NCBI RefSeq assembly: GCF_001434915.1
Contig: NZ_AZEF01000013.1
Span: 41,099-105,098 of the forward strand
Length of the DNA: 64,000 nucleotides
Direction: 5' to 3'
DNA from: Liquorilactobacillus capillatus DSM 19910
GTDB taxonomy: Bacteria > Bacillota > Bacilli > Lactobacillales > Lactobacillaceae
Numbering within the stretch: the first letter of the stretch is position 1; each line of letters starts with the position of its first letter. The translations under genes and the position numbers were made by a program. This document shows positions 53,403 to 62,530 of the stretch, in pieces. The notes beneath the pieces were generated by a model. That model worked only from the letters and a program-made list of their open reading frames with translations. It did no database searches and had not been told where the DNA came from.

Positions 53403-54230
53403 TTAGTGTATTAATGCAAAATATCCAATGACAATAATACCTAAAATGATTCGATACCAGCCAAATGCTTTGAAGTCATTCTTTTTAACATAGTTTAATA
53501 AGAAACGAATCGATATGTATGCAACGATAAATGAAACAATGACACCGACTGCAAGAACAACACCGGGTAACCCCGCTAAAGAGCCGCCGTGCTTAAAGTA
53601 CTTGAATAACTTAAGTAAAGAAGCACCAAACATGGTTGGGATAGCTAGGAAAAATGAAAACTCAGTCGCTACGTAACGGGAGGTCCCAATAGTAATCCCA
53701 CCTAAGATCGTCGAGCCTGACCGTGAAGTCCCTGGAACAAGTGAGAGAATTTGGAAGAGACCAATTGCAATTGCAGTCTTATAAGAGAGAGTATTCAGAT
53801 CAGCATACTTAGGTTCAATATCATGGTTACGGTTTTCAATGATAATAAATAAAATACCATAAACAATAAGGGCCGTGGAAACGACAAACCAATTCATCAG
53901 GTGTTCATCCATCCAGTCATTTAAAGGCAGACCAATGATGGCAGAAGGAAGCACAGCCACGACAACCTTTTTCCATAAGGTCCACGTATTTTTCTTCTCA
54001 AGTGAGCTTTTTTGAGGAGACCATGGATTTAATTTGTGGAAGTAAATAACGACAACAGCCATAATAGCCCCCAGCTGGATAACGACGTTAAACATATCGA
54101 CAAATTGCGATGATTGTTCTAACTTGATAAACTGATCAGCCAAGACTAAGTGACCAGTTGAACTGATAGGTAAGAATTCGGTAACCCCTTCAACTATCCC
54201 TAATATTATAGCTTTGATGATATCAAACAT
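53403..54230 (-). CDS. uppP: undecaprenyl-diphosphate phosphatase UppP (BacA)
   Basis: 275 aa, eight membrane segments. [15 protein letters not shown] and [10 protein letters not shown] are the two conserved BacA motifs (catalytic Glu, Ser, Arg). It recycles the lipid carrier for cell wall synthesis and lowers bacitracin sensitivity. AGGAGAAG precedes the ATG. Confidence 0.96.
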   Translation of the reverse strand: MFDIIKAIILGIVEGVTEFLPISSTGHLVLADQFIKLEQSSQFVDMFNVVIQLGAIMAVVVIYFHKLNPWSPQKSSLEKKNTWTLWKKVVVAVLPSAIIGLPLNDWMDEHLMNWFVVSTALIVYGILFIIIENRNHDIEPKYADLNTLSYKTAIAIGLFQILSLVPGTSRSGSTILGGITIGTSRYVATEFSFFLAIPTMFGASLLKLFKYFKHGGSLAGLPGVVLAVGVIVSFIVAYISIRFLLNYVKKNDFKAFGWYRIILGIIVIGYFALIH

Positions 54231-54433
54231 AAAGATTCTTCTCCTTTATACACTAAAAATTAATTTTACTGTATCATCATACTTCATTTGAACCTGATAA
54301 ACAATTTTAGTTAGTTATTTAGGGCGGCTTATAAAGAAAATTTAAGTAATATTTGTTTTTCAAAAGAAACTGCAGTCAGGCTAGAAGAAGGAGGAATTCA
54401 GATGAATAATTGAATTAGTTCACAGTTACGCGC

Positions 54434-54500
54434 AAAAAAAGTACCAGCCCAAATAGCTAACTTCTTTGTGGTGCTTTAAAGTTTAGGCCAGTACTTTTTA
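54434..54500 (-). terminator. terminator of the hydratase-family gene
   Basis: AAAAAGTACcaGCC pairs with GGCcaGTACTTTTT; A's on the left give a T-tract on the minus strand. A long loop of about 30 nt separates the arms. Confidence 0.65.
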
Positions 54501-54535
54501 GGAGTGTTTTACTTGATCCAAGGGATTATGAGTAC

Positions 54536-55342
54536 TTATTGTGTAACTTTCAATGTAACAGATCCTAAGCCGTGATCAAATGAGACCTGCCATTTACCAG
54601 CTGTCAATTTGGGTGGTAAGACGAATGTTCCAGATGATACCATTTGTCCAGCAGTGAACTTTTTGTTTTGTGATTCAAGTTTTTGAACCAACCAATGAAG
54701 TGATTTGAGTGGGTTCCCTAATACTTCCGCAGAAACACCATCTTTGACTTTTTTACCATTATGGAACAATTCACATGTTACTTCTGCAAGCTCGTTAGTT
54801 GAGGAAAAAAGTTCGTTTGTATTGTGCTCTTGACCGTAAACGACCAATCCGCCAACGGCTGCATCTGACATGACCATATATTTAGAAAGTGTGGGAAACC
54901 AGTCTTTGAAACGAGAGTCTGGGACTTCCAGTCCGCCAGCAACAGTCGTTTTACTCATTAGTTCTTCCAGTGAATCAGATGCAAAAAGATCTTCTTTTGC
55001 GCGGAAGGCTAGTTCAACTTCGACTAAGGGTTCCATTAAAGTTTGCAGACTTACAGTAGCAGGTGACTTTAGAAAATGGCTGGCTACCTGCGCGCCATAT
55101 AATGGCGAATCTGCAGCAAACATTTTTTGAGTTTCAGCGCTTGTTAATGATACTTTATAGCCGCCTACTTCTTCATCTTTTAGTCCAGTTAGATATTCTT
55201 GAACACGATAAGCCTGGGAATCATTGGTTACTTGCTCTTTCCAAGCAGACTCCATGAGTGGATCTCCGCTAGTATAAGATTTAAAAAGTGCTTCTGCAAA
55301 TGCCTTTTCAGCTTTTGATAGTGTGTTAGTTTGTAATGTCAT
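54536..55342 (-). CDS. 2-keto-4-pentenoate hydratase-like protein (FAH superfamily)
   Basis: 268 aa. YKVSLTSAETQKMF, the acidic metal motif LVEVELAF and the later GGLVVYG/ LHWLVQKL segments match MhpD/DmpE-type hydratases of the fumarylacetoacetase superfamily. Such enzymes hydrate 2-oxo-4-enoates in aromatic breakdown, a pathway not seen here, so the true substrate is likely another 2-oxo acid. A T-box with a probable Ile specifier and a 34-codon leader ORF precede it, linking it to branched-chain amino acid status. GGAGG upstream of the ATG. Confidence 0.8.
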   Translation of the reverse strand: MTLQTNTLSKAEKAFAEALFKSYTSGDPLMESAWKEQVTNDSQAYRVQEYLTGLKDEEVGGYKVSLTSAETQKMFAADSPLYGAQVASHFLKSPATVSLQTLMEPLVEVELAFRAKEDLFASDSLEELMSKTTVAGGLEVPDSRFKDWFPTLSKYMVMSDAAVGGLVVYGQEHNTNELFSSTNELAEVTCELFHNGKKVKDGVSAEVLGNPLKSLHWLVQKLESQNKKFTAGQMVSSGTFVLPPKLTAGKWQVSFDHGLGSVTLKVTQ

Positions 55343-55425
55343 GATGAATCTACCTCCAATTATTTTGATGTATTTAGTTAAATTATAATTGAGATAGCCC
55401 TCATCAGTTAGTTCATTACCTCTAC

Positions 55426-55530
55426 CTACAGTAGCGAGGACTATCTGCTATTTTTGGAAAATGATCTACTAAGTTTTTAATCTGAATGTCACTTTCATCG
55501 CTATTATTAATATTACTTTCAGCTTGCATA
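55426..55530 (-). CDS. 34-residue leader peptide after the second T-box
   Basis: Small ORF that begins MQAESNINNSDESD and contains DESDIQIKNL; GGTGAGGAT precedes the ATG. It starts about 33 nt after the T-box terminator, as does the leader ORF of brnQ, and shares with it the segment DESDI-(S)-QIK-x-L and the nucleotides GATGAAAGTGA. It ends 83 nt before the hydratase-like gene, so coupling is not direct. Function unknown. Confidence 0.5.
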
Positions 55531-55562
55531 TATCCTCACCACACTTTTAATTTTTTAAATTC

Positions 55563-55860
55563 AAAAAAACCTGACCCAGAAAATATCTCTATCTTCCAAA
55601 TCAGGGGACGCCAAAAACGTGTTACCACCTCTGTTTGTATTCTCATCACTGAAAACACCTCATGCAAACTAGACGATTGCTAATTTGCTGGCCGAATAAT
55701 GGCGGCAACCAGTACAAGCTACTAGCAAAACTTTCACTGTACAACTCCTAGGGGATATCCATCTATCTTCTACAGTCCGTTTTTCAGCAAGCAACGGCTC
55801 TCTTATCTGTTTCACATAAATTTATTTCCTATTCAGCGTCTTTCTCATCTGAATTTAATT
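55563..55860 (-). promoter_or_regulatory. T-box riboswitch (tRNA-Ile type) upstream of the hydratase-like gene
   Basis: Minus strand: AGAGAGCCG...GCTGAAAAACGG forms the stem I tip; GGATATCCCCTAGGAG holds the likely specifier ATC; AGAGGTGGTAACACG (55632-55618) is the T-box; the terminator CCTGA...TCAGG with inner pairing and seven T lies at 55606-55563. The region around the specifier parallels the brnQ leader (GAAAATCCCTTTTGAG). Confidence 0.85.
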
Positions 55861-55869
55861 ATTATCTGT

Positions 55870-55898
55870 ATATTAGCTATGATAGTTTATTTTGTCAA
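55870..55898 (-). promoter_or_regulatory. promoter of the second T-box transcript
   Basis: Minus strand TTGACA (55898-55893), 17-nt spacer, TAATAT (55875-55870). Same spacing as the brnQ leader promoter. Confidence 0.75.
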
Positions 55899-56009
55899 GT
55901 ATTTATTAGTGTATTTATTTAATGAAATCAAAAATTATATTGGTTATTATTGTTACCAATAGTTAAAGTGTAGTAAGCTTACGGTGAAAAATAAATTTGA
56001 GGAGGCTTA

Positions 56010-56816
56010 ATGATGAAAAAGTATGGGTTGATCATACTTACTATGGGTAGCTTGCTGCTTGGTGGCTGTACTTCACAATCTGAAAAAGCATCTACTAGTA
56101 ATAGTGCTAAAATAGAAGTAAAAAAACAACAGTCTTCTAAAAAAGAAAGTTTTTTGCATTCTGACAGTACTGACTCAAAACAATTAGGTCGAATCAATAC
56201 TTTTAATCAAAAGTTACGGCGAAGGTTGGGAAGTGAAGCTTTACTGCCAGCGGCTGATGGATTAACGAAACAAAGTAATAAATTAAATATTAGATACAAC
56301 GGAACTGATACTGAACATAGTATCTTCTATAGTGTTGGTAAAAAGGCTAAGGGATTTAATGATAATTCTCTAGCACAGGAAACGCCATACGCTGAATTTA
56401 GTCAAAAAAATTATGCAACTACTGAAGCGGCTGCGCAACAGATAGATCATCGGACAGCAGCTGATTTTAACGGATTACCGCCAGTTGATCTAGGCCATAA
56501 CATTCAAGGGTATCTGGATGCGGGAGCAGGTCAGCGGTATTTAAGTTGGAATGAAGGAAATTGGTCATTAGTTATCCATGCACCCGCTGCACAAGAACAG
56601 CAGCTTAAGAATCTGGCAAAGCAAACGGTTAATTTACTTGAGAAATACGCACTACCTGTTCCACGGCTTTATGGGCAGGTCTACTTTGAGGTTGAAAATC
56701 AAGCTGGGCAAAGAGATCAAGTTATAACATGGCAAGATGAAAAGACGGTTTACAAATTAAGCGCTCATAATTTTACCACAGCTATTAAAATGGTTGCGAG
56801 CATGAAAGAAAAATAA
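56010..56816 (+). CDS. hypothetical lipoprotein
   Basis: 268 aa. Signal peptide with lipobox LLGGC (Cys at about residue 20), then a Ser/Lys-rich linker (to about 55) and a soluble domain to the end, with GLPPVDLGHNIQGYLDAG and LSWNEGNWSLVIHAP. It resembles surface lipoproteins of lactobacilli of unknown function. GAGGAGG precedes the ATG. Monocistronic. Confidence 0.75.
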   Translation: MMKKYGLIILTMGSLLLGGCTSQSEKASTSNSAKIEVKKQQSSKKESFLHSDSTDSKQLGRINTFNQKLRRRLGSEALLPAADGLTKQSNKLNIRYNGTDTEHSIFYSVGKKAKGFNDNSLAQETPYAEFSQKNYATTEAAAQQIDHRTAADFNGLPPVDLGHNIQGYLDAGAGQRYLSWNEGNWSLVIHAPAAQEQQLKNLAKQTVNLLEKYALPVPRLYGQVYFEVENQAGQRDQVITWQDEKTVYKLSAHNFTTAIKMVASMKEK

Positions 56817-56906
56817 GAGGAATATTTAACGTAGATAATAGAAAATGTAAAACGGGTTTTAAAGTTAAATGTTAGTAACTATTAAAAAGTATTTCACAAA
56901 ATATAT

Positions 56907-56934
56907 TTGCATTTATAGGCATTTGGATTATAAT
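56907..56934 (+). promoter_or_regulatory. promoter of ahpC
   Basis: TTGCAT, 16-nt spacer, TATAAT; transcription would start near 56942, at the edge of the palindrome that follows. Confidence 0.65.
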
Positions 56935-56944
56935 AGTTATGGGT

Positions 56945-56959
56945 TTAGAATTATTCTAA
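56945..56959. promoter_or_regulatory. Per/Fur-box-like operator
   Basis: TTAGAATTATTCTAA is a perfect 15-bp palindrome with one central base. It matches the B. subtilis Per box TTATAATNATTATAA except for one symmetric change per half. It lies at the start of transcription of ahpC, so peroxide-dependent relief by PerR is the likely control. Confidence 0.6.
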
Positions 56960-56983
56960 ACAATTTAAGAGGAGGTTGTTTTA

Positions 56984-57547
56984 ATGAATTTTATTAATCA
57001 AAAGTTGACTGATTTTAAAGTCAATGCATATCAACAAGGAGAAACAAAGGAAGTTGCAACAGCAGATGTGTTAGGAAAATGGTCAGTTTTCTTCTTCTAC
57101 CCAGCAGATTTCTCATTTGTTTGTCCTACAGAATTAGGTGATTTGCAAGATCATTATGAAGAATTCAAAAAGGCTAATGCAGAAGTTTATTCTGTTTCAG
57201 AAGATAGTGAATTTGTGCATAAAGCTTGGGCTGAAGCAACCGATACAATAGGAAAAATTCAATATCCAATGTTAGCTGATCCTGCTGGAAAATTAGCACG
57301 TTTCTTTGATGTTTTAGACGAAGCAGCAGGTCAAGCCTTCCGTGGTGTCTTCATTATTGATCCAGAAGGTCAGATTAAGTCTTACACAATAAACGATATG
57401 GGCATTGGACGTAATGCTGAAGAGATACTTAGAACACTTGAAGCAGCGCAGTTTGTTGCGGAACATGGCGACAAAGTTTGCCCAGCTAACTGGCACCCAG
57501 GTGAAGATACGATTACACCAAGTCTTGATTTAGTTGGAAAAATATAG
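56984..57547 (+). CDS. ahpC: alkyl hydroperoxide reductase subunit C (2-Cys peroxiredoxin)
   Basis: 187 aa. Peroxidatic Cys in FVCPTELGDL (about residue 47) and resolving Cys in KVCPANWHPG (about 166). Reduces H2O2, organic peroxides and peroxynitrite. AGAGGAGG precedes the ATG. The reductase gene follows 18 nt later. Confidence 0.96.
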   Translation: MNFINQKLTDFKVNAYQQGETKEVATADVLGKWSVFFFYPADFSFVCPTELGDLQDHYEEFKKANAEVYSVSEDSEFVHKAWAEATDTIGKIQYPMLADPAGKLARFFDVLDEAAGQAFRGVFIIDPEGQIKSYTINDMGIGRNAEEILRTLEAAQFVAEHGDKVCPANWHPGEDTITPSLDLVGKI

Positions 57548-57565
57548 TAAAGCGAGACGATAAAA

Positions 57566-59239
57566 ATGGCGGAAAAACATATTTACGATACCATTATCAT
57601 TGGGGCTGGACCAGCAGGCTTATCCGCAGGAATTTATGCCGGCAGAGCAACTTTAGATACACTGATTATTGAAAATGATCAGGTCGGTGGACAGGTGACA
57701 ACAACATCTGTTGTTTGGAATTATCCTGCTGTTGAAAAGATTGATGGTACAGCATTAATGAATAAGATGCAAAAACAAGCGGTCTATTTTGGAGCTGAAA
57801 TAATCCGAGATAATGTCGAGGCATATGATTTTACTGATGATGTTAAAATTGTCCATGGAGATAAGCAAGATTATTATGGTCGCAGTATTATCTTAGCAAC
57901 GGGAGCTAAGCCACGAAAACTGGGTTTTCAAGGTGAAGCAGAGTTTAAGGGTCGTGGTGTAGCTTACTGTTCAACATGTGACGGTGAATTATTCAGCGGA
58001 ATGCAGGTTTTTGTTATCGGTGGAGGGTACGCTGCCGCCGAGGAAGCAGACTATTTAACTCGTTATGCTCGCCACGTAACGGTTGTTGTGCGGGAACCTG
58101 AATTTACATGTGCACCGTTAACTGCGGCACGTGCTTTAAATAACCCTAAAGTTGATGTCAAATTTAATACTGAGTTAGTTGCAGTCATAGGTGATAATTA
58201 CTTGACAAGTGCTCGGTTTGTTAATAATAAGACAAAAGAAGAAACTAGTTATCATGTGCCGGCAGGAGAACAAACTTTTGGTGTCTTTGTCTATGTTGGA
58301 ACACAACCAGCTACTAAGGGATTACCAAAAACACTTGAATGTGATGAGCATGGCTATATCAAGGTCGATGATTGCCAAGCATCTAATTTAGACGGTGTTT
58401 TTGCGGCGGGGGATATTGTCGCTAAACCGTTACGGCAAATTGTGACGGCAGCCGCAGATGGTGCTAATGCAGCTACAGCTGCAGAGCACTATGTTACTGC
58501 TCAGAAGCAACGGCTTAATATACCGATTCATCCCGCAGCAGCTAAACCAGTCCAAGCTGAAAAAACGTTGGGACAAACAACTGATTTGGAAACTAAGGCT
58601 GAAAAACGACCAACCCATCAAGGACAATGGTTTAATGCTGAATTACAGGGACAACTGCAAGGGGTTTTAAATAAGCTGACCTCTGATGTCACACTACTTC
58701 ATCTAGATGATGGTAGTGCTAAAAGCCAGGAGTTAGGTGCGTTTGCGACTGAGTTTACAGACTTAAACCAGCATTTGTACTATGAATTTAAGCACGCGGT
58801 TGGACAGCAGCGGCGTTTGCCGGCACTTAGTCTCTTGGATGCTGAGCAAAATGAATTAGGAATATTCTTCAGTGGAGTTCCGACAGGACATGAGTTAAAT
58901 TCATTGGTATTGGCACTGTATAATATTGCAGGACCAGGACAGGCGTTGGAGCCAGCGCTAGTTGAGCGTATCAAAGCCTTGCCGAGGACTAAAATTGAAG
59001 TTGGCATTGCACTAACATGTCATTTCTGTCCAGATGTTGTGGCAGCTTGTCAGCATATGGCTGTGCTTAATCCGAATGTCTCTGCTGAAATGATCGACTT
59101 ACAGATGTTTCCAGAACTAAGAACTGAAAAACATATAATGAGTGTGCCAGCAACCATCATTAATGATGGCGAAGTTATCTTTGGCAGTCAGACACTAGAA
59201 CAACTAGTAGACGCGTGTGAAAAAGTAACGATGGCTTAA
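57566..59239 (+). CDS. AhpF-like reductase with swapped domain order
   Basis: 557 aa. Residues 1-305 are a thioredoxin-reductase-like flavoprotein: GAGPAG for FAD, redox CSTC (about 133-136) and GGGYAAAEEA for NAD(P)H. After a linker (310-350), residues 355-557 form a tandem thioredoxin-fold region with the disulfide motif CHFC (about 489-492). Classical AhpF has this thioredoxin module at the N-terminus; here it is at the C-terminus. The gene follows ahpC, so it should reduce AhpC. Start ATG 57566; RBS AAAGCGAGA is weak. Confidence 0.9.
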   Translation: MAEKHIYDTIIIGAGPAGLSAGIYAGRATLDTLIIENDQVGGQVTTTSVVWNYPAVEKIDGTALMNKMQKQAVYFGAEIIRDNVEAYDFTDDVKIVHGDKQDYYGRSIILATGAKPRKLGFQGEAEFKGRGVAYCSTCDGELFSGMQVFVIGGGYAAAEEADYLTRYARHVTVVVREPEFTCAPLTAARALNNPKVDVKFNTELVAVIGDNYLTSARFVNNKTKEETSYHVPAGEQTFGVFVYVGTQPATKGLPKTLECDEHGYIKVDDCQASNLDGVFAAGDIVAKPLRQIVTAAADGANAATAAEHYVTAQKQRLNIPIHPAAAKPVQAEKTLGQTTDLETKAEKRPTHQGQWFNAELQGQLQGVLNKLTSDVTLLHLDDGSAKSQELGAFATEFTDLNQHLYYEFKHAVGQQRRLPALSLLDAEQNELGIFFSGVPTGHELNSLVLALYNIAGPGQALEPALVERIKALPRTKIEVGIALTCHFCPDVVAACQHMAVLNPNVSAEMIDLQMFPELRTEKHIMSVPATIINDGEVIFGSQTLEQLVDACEKVTMA

Positions 59240-59281
59240 TCAAACTGTTAAAATGAATCAAAGAGAATTATTTAAATAAAA

Positions 59282-59316
59282 AACGAGTTCGGGACAAAAG
59301 ATCCGAACTCGTTTTT
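59282..59316 (+). terminator. rho-independent terminator
   Basis: ACGAGTTCGG pairs perfectly with CCGAACTCGT, then five T; ends ahpC-reductase. Confidence 0.88.
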
Positions 59317-59344
59317 GTGTCTTCTATTTTCAAACATCTAGTGT

Positions 59345-59455
59345 TGAACGTGGGCACCAAAAGGTAGCTGGCTACACTTAACTCCGTAAACTAGACCAAC
59401 CTCGGGATTCTCTACGATGTTAGTGCTCACCAACTAAACATTCTGTGGGCATGCT
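59345..59455. repeat. structured intergenic segment, possible repeat element
   Basis: GTGGGCACC near 59350 can pair with AGTGCTCAC near 59425 (with G-U pairs), and AGGT/ACCT lie inside. It follows a terminator as the long-hairpin repeats do, and is richer in G+C than its surroundings. No second copy is seen in this window, so its repeat status is unproven. Confidence 0.3.
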
Positions 59456-59480
59456 TGTCTTTTTAGACTAAAGAATAGTT

Positions 59481-59509
59481 TTGCCAGCTAGTCTTGGGAA
59501 GTGTATGAT
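59481..59509 (+). promoter_or_regulatory. promoter of the second DUF915 gene
   Basis: TTGCCA, 17-nt spacer, TATGAT, 34 nt before the start codon. Confidence 0.55.
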
Positions 59510-59543
59510 AAAATATATTTATAGTAAAAGAAGTGATTTATAG

Positions 59544-60335
59544 ATGAAAAAAGAGCGGCGAATAATAAATTCCGTACTAATTATTTTCGGTATAATTCTT
59601 TTTTTGAGTGGTCTATGGTGGTATCGGCAGGCAAGGTTTTTACAGAGATTAGATGTGCAAAAGAATGAGGTTCCGACTTTGTTTATCCCAGGTTATAGGG
59701 GTAACCGTCTCTCTTTTGGAGGAATGATTTTCAGATTGGATCATTATGGCTTAGGTACCAAAGCAATGGTAGTTCGTGTGAGCACAAAAGGGAAAGTAAA
59801 GTTTGAACAACGAAGGTCTCTTAAAACTAAAAATCCATTAATTCAAGTTCTATTCGCAAATAATCGAGATGAGCGGCTTGAAGCAGTCCAACTAGGAAAA
59901 GTTTTGACAATGTTAAAACAAAAGTATCAAGTAAAACAGGTTAATTTAGTAGGACATTCAAGCGGGGGTAATATTGCCTTTAACTATTTGACAAATACAA
60001 GTGCTAAGAAATCACAAGCACCGCAAGTCATGAAATTTGTCAATATCGCAACTACTTTTCCAGGAAAAGAGAAAGACGGAAAAAAGTTGGATCCGCAACT
60101 AAGTATTTTAAATATCGCTGGAAATATTTGGAATTTTAGAACAGATGGCGGTATCCCATTAGATAGAGATATGGCTTTAAAGAAAATCGTTAAACCTTAT
60201 ATAAAAAGTTACCAAGCTAAAATAATTAGTGGAAGTCCTTTGACAACATATCATAGCATGCTACATGAGAACGGAGAAGTCGACCGTGCTGTAGCAGTGT
60301 TTTTGTTTAAGAATGGTGATCAAGTGCCGAGGTAA
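59544..60335 (+). CDS. DUF915 alpha/beta hydrolase, membrane-anchored
   Basis: 263 aa. Membrane anchor at residues 8-26, then VPTLFIPGYRGN, nucleophile elbow VGHSSGGN and a C-terminal His in YHSMLHENGEVD. Paralog of the protein at 32358, with GHSSGG in place of AHSMGN. Extracellular hydrolase of unknown substrate. AAAGAAG precedes the ATG. A GGTGGCTAATTT/AAATTAGCTACC hairpin (60350-60380) follows the stop. Confidence 0.85.
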   Translation: MKKERRIINSVLIIFGIILFLSGLWWYRQARFLQRLDVQKNEVPTLFIPGYRGNRLSFGGMIFRLDHYGLGTKAMVVRVSTKGKVKFEQRRSLKTKNPLIQVLFANNRDERLEAVQLGKVLTMLKQKYQVKQVNLVGHSSGGNIAFNYLTNTSAKKSQAPQVMKFVNIATTFPGKEKDGKKLDPQLSILNIAGNIWNFRTDGGIPLDRDMALKKIVKPYIKSYQAKIISGSPLTTYHSMLHENGEVDRAVAVFLFKNGDQVPR

Positions 60336-60455
60336 TGGGAATTGATAGCGGTGGCTAATTTAAATTTGAAATTAGCTACCTAAGATTGTTATGATATATC
60401 TATCTGTATTTTGACTAGTAAGATTTTTAACAACTTGAAAGAGGTGCATGTATAA

Positions 60456-61328
60456 ATGCTATTAGGAAGTGTTGAAGCAGGCGGAACTAAATTTGTTTGT
60501 GCGGTAGGAAATGAAGACTACCGTATTAAAAATAGTACTAAGTTTCCAACGACGACTCCCGAAGAAACTTTGGGCAAAACGATTGCGTATTTTAAGAAAT
60601 TTAAGATTGATGCATTATCTATTGCGTCTTTTGGACCGATTGATGTGCAGTATACGAGTAAAAAATATGGTTTTATAACGAATACCCCTAAACCGGGTTG
60701 GAAAAATGTTGATTTTGTAGGTTTACTGAAAAAAGAACTTAAGATCCCTATTTTTTTTACAACTGACGTTAATGGTTCGGCTTTTGGTGAATATACAGTA
60801 GCCCAACTTTTTAACGAAAAGATTAAGTCCCTGGTTTATTTAACAATTGGGACCGGTGTCGGAGGCGGTGCAGTTATTGATGGGGAAATTCTTGGAACAA
60901 AGGGACATCCGGAGATGGGACATGTTTATTTGAAGAGGCATCCTGCTGATACAGATTTTGCAGGAATCTGTCCATTCCACCAAGACTGTCTTGAAGGACT
61001 AGCTGCCGGGCCAACACTTAAAGCACGTACAGGAATTGCCGGTGAAAAAATTGCCCAGGATGATGGCATTTGGGATATCCTATCGTATTATATCGCACAG
61101 GCGGCTATCCAACAGACTTTAATTTTACGACCGGATAATATCGTTTTTGGTGGTGGCGTTATCAGTGAACGATTGCTTAAGAAAGTAAGACGTGATTTTG
61201 AAAAGCTCAACAATGGTTACTTGGAGATCGATGACTTAGAGAGTTATATTCGTATGCCAAGAGTTGAGAATAATGGTTCCGCTACATTAGGAAACTTTGC
61301 TTTAGCGTTTAATGAATTGCAAAAGTAA
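60456..61328 (+). CDS. scrK: fructokinase, ROK family
   Basis: 290 aa. VEAGGTKFVCAVG is the ATP-binding phosphate loop; GTGVGGGAVIDG and GHPEMGHVYLKRHPAD...CPFHQDCLEG form the ROK signature with zinc ligands His, Cys, His, Cys. Phosphorylates fructose to fructose 6-phosphate. AAAGAGGTG precedes the ATG. No sucrose genes adjoin. Confidence 0.93.
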   Translation: MLLGSVEAGGTKFVCAVGNEDYRIKNSTKFPTTTPEETLGKTIAYFKKFKIDALSIASFGPIDVQYTSKKYGFITNTPKPGWKNVDFVGLLKKELKIPIFFTTDVNGSAFGEYTVAQLFNEKIKSLVYLTIGTGVGGGAVIDGEILGTKGHPEMGHVYLKRHPADTDFAGICPFHQDCLEGLAAGPTLKARTGIAGEKIAQDDGIWDILSYYIAQAAIQQTLILRPDNIVFGGGVISERLLKKVRRDFEKLNNGYLEIDDLESYIRMPRVENNGSATLGNFALAFNELQK

Positions 61329-61521
61329 TAGAAGATCTATTAGTTTGGCTAGTTACTTAGAGTATTTTTCGGTTTGAAGTTTTGTTCGAGCATCATCTCA
61401 GAACAACTAAGAGTTATTTGTATTGTTTAATGAATTAATTACTACCTATGGTACAATGATGAGTTCGGGGACTAAACGGTCATAGATTTGCGTAAATATT
61501 TATTATGCGGAGATGAGATTA

Positions 61522-62427
61522 ATGACGCTAGATCAGCTTTTTTATGTTATTGAACTGTCGCAGCAGCGAACATTGGCGGAGACTGCCGATATGCTGCATA
61601 TTAGTCAGTCTGGATTAAGCAAGGCAATATCTCAGTTGGAAGATGAACTGGGAGTAAAGATATTTGAACGTAACCGCTATGGAACAGGATTAACCACAGA
61701 AGGTAAGGAACTGCTTCCCTTTATCCAGAAAGTTATTGATAATACGTTGAAGTTTAAAGACTATGCAACTGATTTAGGAGCCAAATCCAAAAAAGAAGTT
61801 TTTCATGTTGTGTTTGCGAACACAATATTAAAACCATTTCTGCAGGAATATTTAGAAATGCAGGCAAGTGGAAAAGATTTTAGGATGGATTTAAGCCAAG
61901 ATTCATCTGCCAAAGTTGTCGAGCGAGTTGCTCATCATGAAGTTGATCTTGGCTTTGCAGCGGTGAATGATTATAACCACCAATACATTAAAAAACTTAA
62001 ATTTGAACCCGTTCATAAAGGCTATTTACGACTTTTTACTTCCAAGCAGAACAAGATATCAACTGTTAAACATGTTGATATTACGCAGATTAAACGGCAA
62101 CGTTTTGTATTATTTGATGATCCGTATAATGATGCGGTTTTTCGGCGTTTGCAGTTTTTGTGTGGACCTCTGGATGTTATTTTGAGAACATCTGATCCGT
62201 GGACGATTGTTTCATCGATTAAGAAACTTGATGCTGTTACTTTAGCTCGTGATTGGCAAGCCGTTTTTTCGGTTTATTCACCACTAGTTGAACTTCCACA
62301 GCTCAGTATAGGGCATCTTGTGAATGATCAATTTGAACTCGGCTGGGTATATGATGACGAAATGATGTTGCCACCGGTGCTTAAGAAGCTGATGCGAAAA
62401 GTATCGAGCAGGTTAAAGAAAACTTAG
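61522..62427 (+). CDS. LysR family transcriptional regulator
   Basis: 301 aa from ATG 61522 (GGAGATGAGA upstream). N-terminal winged helix (RTLAETADMLHISQSGLSKAISQLEDELG) and a substrate-binding domain (about 90-295). It converges with a broken Old Yellow Enzyme gene; LysR regulators usually control divergent neighbours, so the target is not clear. Confidence 0.9.
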   Translation: MTLDQLFYVIELSQQRTLAETADMLHISQSGLSKAISQLEDELGVKIFERNRYGTGLTTEGKELLPFIQKVIDNTLKFKDYATDLGAKSKKEVFHVVFANTILKPFLQEYLEMQASGKDFRMDLSQDSSAKVVERVAHHEVDLGFAAVNDYNHQYIKKLKFEPVHKGYLRLFTSKQNKISTVKHVDITQIKRQRFVLFDDPYNDAVFRRLQFLCGPLDVILRTSDPWTIVSSIKKLDAVTLARDWQAVFSVYSPLVELPQLSIGHLVNDQFELGWVYDDEMMLPPVLKKLMRKVSSRLKKT

Positions 62428-62454
62428 TTTTGAATGTAACTTAAAATAAAAATC

Positions 62455-62508
62455 AAAAAAGATGGTACGAAAATCAAATTATTTTCGCGCCATCTTCTTT
62501 TTGATTAT
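62455..62508. terminator. bidirectional terminator
   Basis: AAAAAAGATGG-ta-CGAAAAT pairs with ATTTTCG-cg-CCATCTTCTTTTT, between convergent genes. Confidence 0.85.
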
Positions 62509-62530
62509 GGTTCAATAGTTTTCAACAAAG

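Noticed and set aside
55486..55683. Plus-strand open frame over the T-box leader
   Set aside because: It is the complement of a structured regulatory RNA and has no ribosome binding site.
59282..59480. CRISPR-like repeat arrangement
   Set aside because: The hairpins here differ in sequence and spacing; no regular repeat-spacer series occurs anywhere in the window.
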